The translations under genes were made by a program, and so were the position numbers. From Lutraria lutraria (lineage: Eukaryota > Mollusca > Bivalvia > Venerida > Mactridae), in assembly GCA_964023205.1 (NCBI GenBank), contig OZ026842.1:11315407-11379406 (forward strand): DNA of 64,000 bases, written 5' to 3'. The notes beneath the pieces were generated by a model. The model saw only the letters and a program-made list of their open reading frames with translations, searched no databases and was not told where the DNA came from. Shown piece after piece: positions 34,796 to 49,800 of the stretch. Positions within the stretch are counted from its first letter, which is position 1, and every line of letters begins with the position of its first letter.

Positions 34796-37604
34796 CATGT
34801 AAATTTAAACTCAGACATATCCTTAACTTGAAGGACCTCTTTGGAATCTTGCTTAACATAATGTAAACCTTAATAATTAAATTTTACATTTGTTCATTTC
34901 TAATCAATAAACTGATTAGAAGTGGTCTATAAATAATTAAACAACTTGGTAAGTAACATGAGTCTCCCATGTACAAAAGTAAGGCACAGTATGTGATGCC
35001 ATATTTTATAGTCTATAGAGAATTACAGGAGTGGATAACAAAAGAATATTTGAAATTCCATCTTCAACTAATATGAATATTATATAATAAACAAGAATGG
35101 AACACTTAAATCAATACAAAAACTCTTGAATCATGTAAACGGCTAAACGTCAAATTTTTTTTTTGGGGGGGGGCAATTTGGGACTGAAATTTTCCTACTA
35201 AATTCATTAAAAATTCCCTGTCAGCAGAGTTTCATTTTTTTTATCATTTTGTTTAAAAGATCATTAAATTGACCTGTCAAATAGATATTTGCCTGTAGCT
35301 ATCAAGGTTATATAAGGTATTGGTAATAAACAAACATTGAAAGTTAATTACTTAATATGGATGCACGTGCATTCTTTTTTCAGTGTATTTTTATTTAAGA
35401 TAACTATATATTATAAGATCTATTAAGAATGAAAAATATAAAAAAATAAGCTACAATCGATCAATAATACAAGTTGTCTTACTTTATCCTGAATTAGATA
35501 ATGAATGTCACACATCTAAATGATCCAGAGAAACAAACAACATTTCAGCTAACATTATTACAATTAACAGCGATTAACAACAAGAAGATGAAAAAACTTT
35601 ACTGTAATACAAATTCAAAATAGAGAAATTAACAGTTATCAATCATTAGTAATTGTTTGATACATCGTGCAAAGAAAATAAATGTTATCTTTTTCTTCCT
35701 CTATTCCTACAAATTGGGATGATGGTTTTTTAGTTTATTTACCTAAATATTCATAGTTTTAGCAGACAGGCCCTGAGGGTTACATATCAGTATTCAATCT
35801 TACAAATAATAGACTAATTAAATGTCAAATACATTACAGTAGAATATAATTATGTTAAAAATAAATTCAATGTTGTTGAAATATAACAGGTTTTTTTTAG
35901 TACTTAATAATAATATTGTCTATTTTCATAACTTTAGTTTCCGAAAATAAAATGCTTCTGACGTGCAAGTAGTTAAATGGACTCACTGTGTCATGAAGGT
36001 TTTTTCTCAAAGGCCAAAATTTTAGGCACATATTTATCTATAGTTGGATTCACACCTAAATTCAAGTCATTTTTTTCTGGATACAAGTAAATATTCATAA
36101 CAATGTAAAAAAATATACTTGTAAATCAAAAATTTGATAAGGATCACTTAATGTTTGAGTATTATAGTCCATACATATATATACAATATACAGAAATGAT
36201 TCAATGGACATCATTTGATACATCTTTTGCACTGGCATATGATGCTTGAATGACCAAATTTTAATCAAATCTAATCAACAGCAATATTAAAATCATGAAG
36301 AAATCACTACAAGAAATACTGCATGACTAAGTGATCCTTATCAAATTTTAACTTAAGTAATTATATATAGGCTGAAGAATAGGACTGTGACGAGTATCCG
36401 AGTACTTGGGTAATCACGAATCAAATTGAAAAATCAAGTATGAATAATTGTCATTATACTAAGATTCGTGGTTCACGAACTTGTTTTTTAAAAAATTAAA
36501 TGTTCTTAAATAGGCTGAAGAATCATATCAAACACAGCACCATAAATAGATCTAGTGCCTTATAGCAAAGCAGAGAGAAGCATATTTAAATCAAGAGACT
36601 GCGATGTAAACTAGCATGTTCTGTCTGACACTATCAAGTAAAAATACCTGCAGAACTTTGTTAACCATGTCTGACAATAATATATCTGTGCAAGAAGTTT
36701 GGACCTTCAAACAAGAATAACAAAGAAAGTATACATGAAATGTGATGACCATGCAGGACAAGAAAATCTCTTTTTTCCAATCAATGATTCAATCAGATGA
36801 CAAGCAAGAAAATACCCAAGGGACTGCAAATTAGCCAACTATCAATGTCAAATTAGCCAACTATCAATGTCAAATAAATCAGCATTCTGCTCGCTGGCCA
36901 TATTATTGTTCTATTGCTATTTCAAGTATTACAAACTATACATTCTTACAGGTGATTAATCAAAATCCAATACTGACACATAAAAGTCAGGTAAAATCAA
37001 TGCATTGAATTTGCAAAAGTGAAGGCATGTAATACTATATTGAATGAGCATGTTTTATTTTTTTATGTTATTATTAATAAAATTTATAATAATTAATCAA
37101 TTATAATTGCCATGTTGTTGAAAATCAGTTCACTGTAATGAAGGATAAACATACCTGATCATTAAATATAATATATATAAAGTCAGACAAATTAGGTTCG
37201 TGCTACCAGACTTATCCTGAATCCAGTACACACAGTTCCAGGCCCTACACGTCCGCACTGATTATGTATAGACACGCATTTATATCCACAGAATTGCATT
37301 GGCAAAATGATTTTATTACCTGCATTTAGCTCAATAGCTTAAGCAATTTTCAAAACGCATAAATTGCGCGTTGCTTTCAGAGCAAACAAGTATGAAAAGT
37401 AAAAAAACTGCCGTGGTTTAGAATTTGCCAGCCAAACGAGTCACTGAAGAACCGTGCGCATATGCAAGTAGCAAGGACGTTACATACTGCACGTGTTCGT
37501 GATGAAATATCAATAATTTAACAGACAATGCAAACGTTATGCAGTAAACACTAAACCTGGTAGTTAATTAGACATGCATGTCTTAAAGATAACTGTTGTC
37601 ATAC

Positions 37605-37818
37605 CTTGAATACAGCACAAGTCCGTCTAGAATTCGCCCGACGTTGCGTAAATAGATTTAGGATCCGTCAATCTTTGTTTACACCGAGGACTTCTGGGTA
37701 ATTAAATTTTGGATAGGAACCAATGAAATGCCACATTCCGAAAACGTTTGACATCGGATATTTCCGGTAATCTTCGGCGATATTCGTTAACAACACCGCC
37801 AATTTCAAAGGAGACAAA
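37605..37818. promoter_or_regulatory. putative bidirectional LIPT2/ECT2 promoter
   Basis: This is a C+G- and CpG-richer patch just before the ECT2 ATG. On the plus strand it has CCAAT at 37720-37724 and GCCAAT at 37798-37803 directly followed by TTCAAA (37804-37809; TTTGAA on the other strand). That pairing is the CCAAT plus CHR-like arrangement known from late cell-cycle promoters, which suits ECT2. On the minus strand, CAAG|GTATGACAAC at 37605 is a good splice donor that could end a non-coding first exon of LIPT2. All of this is motif-based inference. Confidence 0.4.
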
Positions 37819-40800
37819 ATGGCGGAAGGCACTCGGTCTCTCGATGCCGTAAATGAAGATGGTAGGGAACTCAGAACTGTTTAAACTTTAGTCATTGCAT
37901 ACAAATCATGTATAACAATATTTAAATTACCACCTGATGACAATCAAGGCTCTTGACGAATTTTCCCCGTGATACTGTCCTCATGATTTGAAAATCTCGT
38001 GTCCGAATACCGTTCAGTTGACTTTTGTTCGGGTTCGGCCCGATAAGTTATAGATTAATTTAGAGCTATAAATGATTATTGTTTCTTATGATGTTGTCTT
38101 TATTGATTAACTTCTGAATAGGTTTCAATGGTCATGCCTTTTGCTATGGACATAGATCTTGTTTATGTGAAATTTGTAATTTCGTACCCCATCATTTCGT
38201 ACCACTATTCATTTATCAAATATCAAGATTTGAACATTTTCCAAGCTTAATTTTGTGAATTTTTATTGTTAAACATACATTTTTTATTGAAAATTATGAT
38301 ACAATGCTTGATTAGTAAAGAACGATGTTGTCTTACAAATGTGATGTTCAATAAAAAAAATCAATTGACTACTTTTAAGACTAAAAATATTTTTTTGTAT
38401 AGTATTGACATCCATTATCCAGTTGAATATTGCAAACATAACGGAAGTATGTGAGGCCAACCAATAATATTAAATTTATAAGCTCAATTTTGATCAGTGA
38501 TTAATATAGTGACAAATTGGTACAAAATGTAGTTCATTCATATATGCTTCATTCAAAATTATGTGATCAATTAACATCCTGTACTTTTAGTTTTAATCTT
38601 TTAGTGGATATCAATTAACTTAATGCTTAGCTATAGGTCAACCCTTCACATAGTTCAAAAGTAATTGATTCATTTCTCATTATCAGTATTTAACCATTGA
38701 TATTTTAGACTACATATACAACAAATACTTCGAATCTCCCAGTGTACATGTAACTCGACGTTGTTGTTCAAACTGTCAGTATTATGGTAGGTTCTTGTCT
38801 TGTAGAATTTATGCTATAACCAGTGTGTAGCTGAATAATATAATCCTGTCATATATGTAACCAAGTTGGTGTGGGCTGCTGCTGAATCATGTCTACTACT
38901 TCAAACACTTTCACCAATTAGTGTGTGTCCTAGCTGTATTTTTTACCCTGTTCTTTGGAAAGGGTCTGGTACAGATGAGACCCAAAATTTTGATGCAGTG
39001 AAAACATTTTCTTGGTGGGTAAAGTAACAGATGCATGCAACGTGGTTAAGTTGGGAAAATTGGCTAGTGTTGAATGTTTTTCCTGTTTTAAATTTATTAT
39101 TTGAGTGTGTCTTGTCACCAGGCCCAACCAAACTAGGATAAAAATGATGTGTTTAAAATTCACACTGATTCAAGAGGAAAGTGAACAGTATTTTTAAAGT
39201 TTTCCTTAAATCACCAGTGAAAATAGGAAATTAAACCAACTAGTACTAAGTATTTCAATTTTTCTTTGTTAATTTTATTTGATTCTTGAGGGCCTACTTC
39301 AGCTTCAATGGAATACACCCCAACGCAACTGTGGACATTTACTTGTGAATCATATTATGTCATAGAAGTTAAAATGATAACATTTTTCTTACATTTGGCT
39401 GCTTTAGATGCTTCATTTATTTACATGCTGATAGTTAACTTACCATTCCCTCTAGGAGCATGAATTAAACATGTACATTTTGGATTGATTTTTGTTTGTT
39501 TGTGCATTATTTATATAAATAAAATATATGAATGCTTTTTTTCAAATTATTTCAATTCTTCTGTCTGTGAAATGTATACTGAATTAAGCTAAGACATTAC
39601 TGAGCAAAAGGCTATTGTTGTTTGTGAATTAAATATGGACAAATGTTTTAACTTACAGTGACCATTGAAGAAAAAGGAAGTTCACATCAGTCTGAAGTTG
39701 ATGGTACTTTTCTATCTTTCCTCTGGGCATTCTTTACTTCTTTATATTTGAACTGTATGCATTTTTGTGCCAACATTTTCATCTTCCATTCTTCTGAAAC
39801 TGAATGATGTTATTTCATGCATCACCCGAGGCTTTTATATTATATAGTAACAGTTAACTTAAAGCATTCTTAACTACTTGAATGATTTGAAGTGCATTCC
39901 AAAAAAAGGACAGGTATAGTTAGGGCCCTAGAACTGCCATGGGGCACAATTGGTGACTAAGTTATGTTAAAGAAAAGTTGCTGGTAGAAGATTATGATAG
40001 GGATGAGATTGATGCTACTTCAGAGTTGCATGAAGTTTTATAAATATGTCTTAAAATTCTAGACAACCATCATCATTTATTATCATATATGACATTAAAT
40101 TTTTGTAGATTCTTAATTAAAGCAATGCACAAGTACAGTACATGCATTACTTTCACATTGATGACACTTTTACTAGTATTAGTGCCAGCTATCATTCTTT
40201 GTGTAATTCTATCCTCCAATAATAGGTCATGACTGACAAAAAAAAAGGATTCTGACTGTCAAAATCTTGCAGTCAGCAACTTTGAGTCTGAAGATTGGTC
40301 CTCAGACAGTCACTCATAGATTTCAAGAGCCTTGCAATCTGACTAAAGTATTCAATCTTCCTTACGGCAAGATCTGATGACGGCCTATACCAGTTTCTAT
40401 TTTCAAAAGTCGGAATTTCCATGATCACTATTTATATCTATTTATAATTCAGCCAATCGTATAACTCGTTTCATCGGTACTTTGGCCGAATGAACTTTCT
40501 ACCTGACGATGTTATTTAAACGTTAGTAAACATTAATTTACGTATAACATATTTGTCTGCAACCACTTTTTGATTGTTTTAGTAATCCTGATCGATTCGG
40601 CCATAGTAGTATAGAAAATTTATTAAACACGCATGTCAAATGGGCGCTATCATTACATTTAGTTGCGTAAGAATAGGTGTTCGTGATAACTACAAGTCAA
40701 ATATTGTTTTTTACTGCGGTTTAAAATAGAATCAGATCACTTTCAGAATTATGAAAGTAAGGCGCTGATTGGCTAGTGGAAAAGGTCATCTGAGGTGACC

Positions 40801-43800
40801 TTCTATAGGTCGTCTTCAGATCCTCATAGCGTAGCGGGTTTGAGGATATGATTTTAATCAGATTGAGAGCCTTGTCACTGATAATCATAGGTCACTGAAT
40901 ACGAGAAATGACATTCATACAATTCATTTAAAATTGACCCAGTGTGAGTTTTGAATACTGTGTGAATCAATGCCTTTTAGTTTTGCTTTTAAAATGAAAT
41001 TAGTGTCTTTGAATATTGGCCAGTACTGCATTTGCATGGCTTTTAATTAGAGTTAAATGTTGCTGTCAAAGAAATTATACATCAGCTGTTAATTAGAATT
41101 TAGATGTAAAGAATCTGTATTTGGAAAATTAATACTCTTGTTTTTTCTCCCTGGACTTCTATGAAGGAAGTAGCTTGTTTAGAACGTTAGCCTACTACAT
41201 GTATCTAATACTTCACCTGCTTTTTCCTCATGTCAGTTTTGTTATAATGGACTTAAATATTGTATAAGTTCCGCTACTGGGTCTAGCTATATAATACTGG
41301 TCTACATTTATTCCAAGTCCTATATTGATGCAAGTCTTTCATGTACATGCAACCATTGACCCATTGATCATATTTTTTTTTTCCACAGTTGAATATTGAT
41401 GTCAAAGTTTATGTATTTGGTCAATTGCACTTCTGTCATTTATACACTTATGCACCCAGTTACATGTACATACTTTTTGTCATTGCATTATTCATCACAT
41501 TATATGACTGTCTAGTTTAAAGTTGAGTTAGCTTTTGAATAGAAACATTTTCTCTACCTGAAGTTAGATTTGTTTCCTTTTTAACAAATGATGTCAATTG
41601 ATTTATTTTGATTTAACGCCATTTTTCGACAATTTTTAGTTATATAGTATAGGCAACCGATTCTGACACCTTACCAGTTTTCCTGGATTGTATTCTAACC
41701 AGTACTAATTTACCCTTCCACAAGGAACCAGCAACAATTTTGTCTATTTTTCATAGAAGGGTATAAACTGTTGCGACCCGGAATCATACTCGATTTGCAG
41801 TGGTGACAAATCCAGCGCTCTAACCAATTGACCACAGACACAGTTAAATGAGAAGAATTTGCATATTAATTAATTCTACTTCTAATGCATTTTTCGTATT
41901 ATTGATGTATAATGGATTAAGTATTGGTCAGTTCACTTTAATTAGCTATTAAACTTATTTAATCAAATATAGGTACCTTTTTTGTTATTTGACAATAATT
42001 TAATAATTTGTCAATTTGTTGGAGTATTGATTTTTTTACCCTCAGCCTCTCTTCAAATATGGTAATTTATTCATCCATGATATACAAGCATTATACAGGA
42101 TATATGAGTTTTCTCAGTTTTATATATTTAATATCATCTTCATCAGACATGTAATAAATGTGTTGTCTCCCTTGAACTAATTCAATATTTTATGATCATC
42201 AAATTGTTATTCATTGAACCACCATTCCATTTCCTCATAGTAACTCTCCATTTGGTATACACTTACTTTACATTTATAATCAATTAATATAACTGCATGT
42301 ACATAACTGGGATGGTCTACATGAGACAAAAAACTTTCTTATATAATTATTTATGACTTTAATATATAAGTTATAAGCTTCTTGATTATGGTTTACTTCA
42401 ACACAAACTTTAATACATTATACTGGAATTTTTAGTCAAGCATTAACAATCCAAAGTTATGCTGCTTTTTTATTTTTGATTAATGCACATTACTGAACAT
42501 AACTTTATTTATAATTGCACCATTTGGATGTTAAATAAATTACTTTATAGTAAACTTGATTGGTTAACAAACTCACTTTTGATAAGTTCTTTTTATTGTA
42601 TAAGTACACAATATAACTACTCATAAGAAAACACACACTAAAAAGTCTCCATTACAAAATCTTACGACCTCATCTGTACAAAGAATATTTCTCCTGCCTC
42701 GGCTACGTTTGTCAATATGTGACTTGTTAAATATATTGATAATTTACTTGGTTTTTTCTTGTGTGATTATTTCAGATGATAAAGAATTACGGCTCATTCT
42801 GGTAGGTGAGGGTTGTAAACAAAACACTGAATTAAAAGATGCTGCTGAGGTAAATATCTTTCAACAGTCAATATTCACAACAACAAAAATTTAAGCGCTG
42901 GACATCAGGTCCGCTGAAAATGCAAATTTTTCTGAACAGAATGAACTTTTAGTGGATAAAAAAGTACAGATACACAAAACATTTCATGTAATTTTGCTAA
43001 AAACTGTATTTTTGGAGAGTGATTAAAATATTTTTTGTTCAGAAATGTGATAAAATTATCACTGAAAAATTGACTGGACTGTCAAACCACTGACTTTTTC
43101 AGATTTGCTGGACACGGTCCTCAGTCAAGGGCAAAATTTGAAAGTAAGAGGGCATTAGGTGTTTACCCGGCCGTCTGTTCAAATTTTGGTTTCTGAGTGA
43201 TATCTTAAGAAATATTTCATGGATTGGTTTCATATTTTCATAAATGTGTATAACTATAAAATACAGGTCTGATTTCTGTTAAATCCAAACATTTTTATCG
43301 AAGTTTAAGCCCCTTTTTGACTTAGTAGCACTCTGTCAGACCATTTGTGTCCTCCAGACACATTTCTAGTAGAAATTGGATTGTAATACATTCTCTGTTT
43401 TGTAGGAATTCGACTGTGATGTATTGGAATCGGAGACGGGAGAGGAATTTATCAGCGATGCTACAGAGTTTGATTTAGTCTTTGTTTTATCCGAGTTTAA
43501 AGGTGATGTGTTTGATAAGTTACACAAAACTGATGTGAGAATTATTGGACCTCCCATAGTTATCAAATGTGCTAGTGAAAAAATGGTGAGCATGAATTGT
43601 TTGGAAATATTTATTTCTTATATAAATTTCCTAAGCCTGATTAACGTTTACCAAGGGAAGAAAACCTCTTAGGAAATTTAGCATGGTTTTTGAAAATTAT
43701 GAAAATTACAAATAACTATCAAGAGAAAAGTGAGCATGTTTTATTTGTCAGTGAGCTTACTTTTACAAGAGTCAACATTTTGGTTTGAAGATAGATGAAA

Positions 43801-46800
43801 GTCTAATTTTGATTCTTACTTAATTCTGATAAAATTGAATTAAGCGTTCCAGAATTCTCTACTTATCTTTGTAGAGGCTAGTAATCATAGAATTTGTTGT
43901 CAATGTATTATCGATTTCATTTTCATTTACTGATTTCTAGTGATGTCCTCAAACATACTTTCCCTGATCTGAATGTCATTTCCCTGCCTAATGATACAAT
44001 TTGGTACATCATTGCTTAGATCTTTAAGCAAGTGACACTGATAGTCATTGTCTTCCTCTAGTCTTCCAAAACAAAATTCTCAGACTCAATAGTGGGTCCT
44101 TAGTTGTTATTTTTTATATTATATAACATTTATAATCATGTATACAGTGTATACAAGTGTTGAATGTCTAAAATATACATTTTAACAGTTTGATAAATAT
44201 AGAACATATCACTAAAATCATAGAAGATGTTGCATATATGAGATAAAGAAAACATGGTTCTTTTACATTTCAGAGCATTCCATACAACTCAAGACCCCAG
44301 TATTGTCTATCAATGCAAGGTCTTAAAGTGTGCTTTACTGGCTTTAAAGAGAAAGCAGATGTTGTAAGTATTGTGTTCACTTAAAAAAATTGCTAAGCCT
44401 GCAAACAAATGAAAAGAGACCAAATTAAATAAAAGCAAAGTTAAAGACGTGTGCAAGACCATTCTGGCCCGCCCGGTTAGCTCAGTGGTTAGTGCATTGG
44501 TCTACTGATCAAGAGGTTGTGAATTCTAACCCTGGATGAGGCTCACACTGTCTGTTACAAACCTGACTGAAGATATTACATCCTATGTTAAATTGCCCTC
44601 CACCTCTGAATTATGTGGGGTAGCTTGGTAGTATCTTGCAGTGGTTAGTACTGGTTAAGGCTTAAATGAAGTCTAGGGAAGCTGATAAGGATAACTGCCA
44701 GCCACGATGTGTCTCAAATAATGTTCTAAATGATGTTAAATCTAAAGAAGTAATGCAATTCTTGTTGATATCAAAGAAAATTTCCTAACATATTGTATTT
44801 ATTTTATAACTATTCATGCTTCAACAAGTTTTTTTATAATATTTTTCAGTGTCACTTTGTTGATCTTGTACACTACATGTCTGGAAACGTTAGACGAGAC
44901 TTCAAAAGTAACGTCACACATCTTGTGGCAAACATGATTGGTGGAGAAAAATATGAGGTAAGTTGTATTGGTTAGGTTGCGTGCCTTTTATTTGTAGTTC
45001 TTGGAAACCGAATGAGGGTTCAACTTTCCATAGCTGTCACTAGCTCGGCGTGCATGAATTTTGATGCAGACCAAAATTATAAGTTTTTCTATGTCCACCA
45101 TGTTATTCTCGAACTAGTGCCGTTCCATTTGTCATGCAAGTCTAAGTAATTTCAGTTTCCATGAGTACTTTCAGTACTTTGTTTAATATTAACCATTCTG
45201 CAGCAGATCTCAAGACCAAAGTGCTTGTATAGGTATTAGGCAGATGACTTACATTGTAGATGTACTGGAATATATAACTGTCATCATTTACCACAGATAT
45301 AGCATTTGTTGTGAACTCTGAACTAAGTTGTTGTACTAAAAAATAGTACTCAAATATTTTTTTTATTTTTGCTTTGGAGTTATTTAAATGATTTGACTCT
45401 TAATTGTTTGCTAATAAATGGTTTATTTTTAATTATTTGGATAAATATATGTATTAATAATCATAAAAAATGTAAATTATTGTACATTTAGAATCATATT
45501 GAAATATCAAATCATTAGATTTCATGCATCCCTTGCAGCCATTTATTCAAGATTTTCTTGTGAAATTTTGGTGGTCATCCTTGACTCCTTCATATTTGAC
45601 ATTGTGATCATTTTGAAAAGAAAAGTGTAAAAGTACACATAAATGTGTGACAAGGAAACTTCCATTGGAATGTTTGTATTACATCAAAGTGTAAACACTG
45701 ACAGATGGATTGTTATTAATATCATACTTTTACATGGCCTTAAAATGTTTTTAAGTATTTACTTCCTGTAATTGGTTATCTGATACTTTACCCCACACAT
45801 GTATACAATTCTCTTAAGTTATTGTTTAGGGTCCTGATGAAATTATTTAACCATCTTAATTGATTTATCATATTTCATTGTATGTTTGCACTAAAGGACT
45901 TAATCATTTAAACTTTGTATTTCCTGAATTTGGTTCAGTTTACTATTAAAATTGAGTTAAAATTTGTGAATTTCCTGGTATGGAATGTTGTTATATCTAG
46001 AGAAGTAATATATGTGTTTCGCAGGAATTTTTACTGGTAGTTGGATATATCACCATCAACAGTAGATTTGAATATGATTCTTTTGTGAAGGTGTTTCCAA
46101 TTGTGTTGAAGTGTTGAGTTTATAAATAACATGTTTTTTCCTTTCCAAAAGGATGTACTTAAAAAGCCTAAATGTTCCAAGATTTAATTAAAATATGTGT
46201 ATGAATTCCTAGATTTATATATATGAATATGGAAAGTTGAAGTGTTGATAGTAAACTGTATTAATTACAAACTATTAGACCATGTTCACTATGTGTGCCA
46301 GGCTTTGTATTGTTGAAAATATGTGATTAAGATTCTCTGACTTTGCTGTATTAGATATCTTATGATATAATTTATGATGGAGACTTTACATGAAGATATG
46401 TGTGTTGATGAGGTAATTTAGAGTTCTTTGTTTTACTTGGGTTTAAAGTTGCATCAATTACCTGGGTCGTTTTGGTGACTTTTCCAACATGATTGTTGGA
46501 GGAAGATCCAGGCATACACCTGGGTTGAACTGTCGGCCATCTGTTAGCTAGTTGTACAGCTTCCATACATGCGAAAGTCTGGTCCTTGATGGGAACTCAC
46601 AGCAGTGTGGGGCAATGTGTTCATGATATCACACAACCACAGAAGCCCTTTAGAGCTATTAGCTTCCTTAACACTTAAAATTTATCTCCATTTAACTGGA
46701 TTGCTTTTGTTTTAAATCAATTGCTAGTTTCTAGCTTTGCGGTCAGGAAGCACTTCTGACAGGGCTCATGATTTATGAAAAATTATAATACACGAGTCAG

Positions 46801-49800
46801 AAAGCATGACTTAGGTTAAGGTACCTTATTAGCTGCAAACTAAAATTTAGAACTAAGTTCAGGGTAGATGAACAATATTTTTCTGTATTTGTCGTGTTAA
46901 TTTATAGATACTGTAATAAGCCTCTCTGTCTATTTTCAGTATGCAGTAGGCCTTGGGAGGCCGATAATGAGTCCTGATTGGTTAAACAGAGTTTGGACAG
47001 AAAGAGATCAGATTGATTTTAGAGCTGATGATGAATGTGTGGTATGTTTTATTCTGCCTCTTACTGTTGTAGGCTCAATCTTTATCTGTTGTGACAGCTT
47101 CAGTCATTTAAGGGCCCAGAGAAGATACAGGAGAACCGGGCATATGTATCCCCATACTTACATCAAATCGCTTTTCCTGGTTATGTTTTATGTCTGATAT
47201 AAAGAACAGGGCTCAAATTTAACTTTTTTTCCACTAGCAATTTTTTGCTAGTACTTAAAATTTCAACTGGCAAAATTTGAAATCCACTAGTAATTTTTCA
47301 CAACAATTTTTTTCAGAAATATTCATGTTATAACAAAAAAAGGTTGTATTTTATGTACATGTAATTGTATTGCATGAAAAAATAAAGTTTAATATTACGA
47401 CACTTTCAGTTCCACTCGCTAGAAAATGCAAGTGGTCGTAAAATGAACTAGTAAAATTCAATTTTGGCTAGCAATTTGCTAGTGTTAATTTCGAACCCTG
47501 AAGAATGGATACACTAAACAGTGCTTGGCTCAGTGGTAAAGGATATGGACACAGTAAAGACTTCCCTGAAATATTGAGAGTCAGAGCCGAGATTCGAACC
47601 TACAATCTTTTGTTCAGTAGTACAGCACGTTAACTCCACACTACCAATCATCCTATAGTAGGCTCAGATGTCTATTAAACTAGAATTGCCATTGAAATAT
47701 GTGACTGATATATCACCATAGCTGTCCATATGTATGGGTATATTTTCCAAATTGTCCGGGAATGGGTTGTTGAAATGTCCTTAAGCTATTAGTTTACAGT
47801 CTAAACGTTATCTTAACTATAAATTTCAATGACTGAAAGAATTAACACTGAGTAATATAAGTATTTTTCTGTACTATTGTTATTTTTTACAGTACAGAGT
47901 ATTCTTGGAACTGAATTCATTGAAAAAGTATACAATTTCAGGGAATTTTAGATTGAAAAAAAAAACAGATCTTTATTCTTTGAAGTTTGAGTATGTTCTG
48001 TTTCTTAAGCCTTCGTTGATGAACGATACAGTTTTTTTCAATATTTCTTGTGTTTAGAATTGAATTTCACTAAAATTGTGAACTTTTTTTTATGTTTTTA
48101 CAGATGAAATATAAACTTCCACCATTCTACAAAAGATGTTTAAGTTTTCTTGGATTCTCAAAAGAGGAACAGAATCATATGGAAGAAATTACAATAGAAA
48201 ATGGTGAGTTAATATAGCTTGATTTGTCTCTATCTGACAGGGCTTTCATTGGACCCTTAAAATGGCATTCTGACTTTTGAAATTAGCAAAATGTAGCTTC
48301 TGACCCATAAGAATTTGTGCCAAAGGTTCAAATTCACTATTACATTAGCAGATTAGATTAGATTAGTGTTGTTTTATGGCACACCGACAGCAAATGGTCA
48401 TATAGCGTACAATAAAAATCAAAAAGGAGAAATCAATAGATATAAGTCAGGTAATAAAAGTATGTATCACTAAGAATGAGGGGTGACTGACATGAATAGG
48501 TTTAAAATTAAATGCTGCCATTAGCAGTAAATTTTGTTGACTTTTCAAATTATTATTGATTTTACCCTCAACATTTATTGTCTATATTGTAACATTTAGG
48601 TCTGCCTTTCTTACCATAGCAGCATTAAGAAATCCAAGATTTTAAAAATTAAGATTTTTCTCCAAGCTTAAGTCTCTATTTATTGTTACAGTAGTCTCAA
48701 GTTAATTATGGATAGATTATATTACCTATCCAAACAAAATTCTTTACAGTTTCATTTATGAAAATATTTACTTACATACATATATTGAAAAGGAAACAGA
48801 TTGGTCTAAGAAAGATTATGAAGAAAATGAGGTTTGTGCACAGAGACAGATCTCATGTTTTACAGCCTCAGACCATGTTCTGTTACCTGACTATCTAACG
48901 TACCTGGTATAAAATAATTAGGTGCGGTTAAAAGCCGGAAATATTACAATGAAATTGTATGCACAAAATAATATTTATTTTTATTTAAATCCAGTTCTAT
49001 TTAATATACTGTATAAAAACAAAATCAACTATTTATTTAATCTACTACAAGGTGCTGAGAATGTTCGATATCTACAAATCAAGTCATGTCCGTCAAAATT
49101 TTGATCTCGGCACAAGTGACGTATTATGATTTGTAAATATTATTACAGGAACTGATGTGTATTGTTTATTTCCTTTTGTTTTAGGGGGATATTAATCACA
49201 GTAATTGATTGTTCTACTTTATGTTCATTATAGTTAGTCATTGTATATAATAGATTCAGTAAAAATGTATGCTGATTGTTTAATGGTTTCAGGGGGAACA
49301 TTTGCCTCAGTTGGTGATGAAGAGTGTACTCATTTAATTATTGACGAAGCATTGAAAGAATTACCTACAGATGTATTATTACCTCGACATGTTGTGAAAG
49401 GGGAGGTAATGTAATTTATATTTTCTTTATCAGCCCTTTTTTCGTTTTCAGATATCAGGTACCTTTTATGGGGGAAATTTACATCTTAAAACAGTAATAT
49501 TTTTCTAATCATGCAAAAATTAGTTCCCTCACTGGGGAAAAATATATACTGTTTTACATGGGGAATGGGGGAGAATGCCTGTCCCAAAAATGGCATAAGA
49601 AAGGCCTGTTAGTATATATTTTTTATGTAGACATATTGTATTAACCTTTGCTTTAGCTGTAGGCCATGGTCCAGTGGTTAGGGCACTGGACTTGTTGCTC
49701 AGTGATCCCTGTGAAGTCTTCAACTAAACCATACATCACACTTATAATCTATTGGTTGGGCTTGACAAATTGTTTTTAAGGCTACTTGTCCTGTTAGACA

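Larger units (their letters stand above)
26571..37604. other. 11-kb coding-free stretch, probable LIPT2 5'-UTR intron
   Basis: No open frame of note or conserved exon is visible on either strand. It holds the repeats listed separately between 26.8 and 34.8 kb. A minus-strand acceptor-like gaacag precedes the LIPT2 start by 6 bases, and a strong minus-strand donor lies at 37604, so the whole stretch may be one intron. The rest is AT-rich sequence in which I see nothing. Confidence 0.35.

Noticed and set aside
44465..44540. tRNA gene
   Set aside because: A and B boxes are present but the acceptor stem does not pair and the sequence continues into a body shared with other SINE copies.
49655..49710. 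tRNA-like 'ggtccagtggttagggcactgg'
   Set aside because: Only an A-box-like fragment is present with no B box or stem pairing; at most a decayed SINE head.
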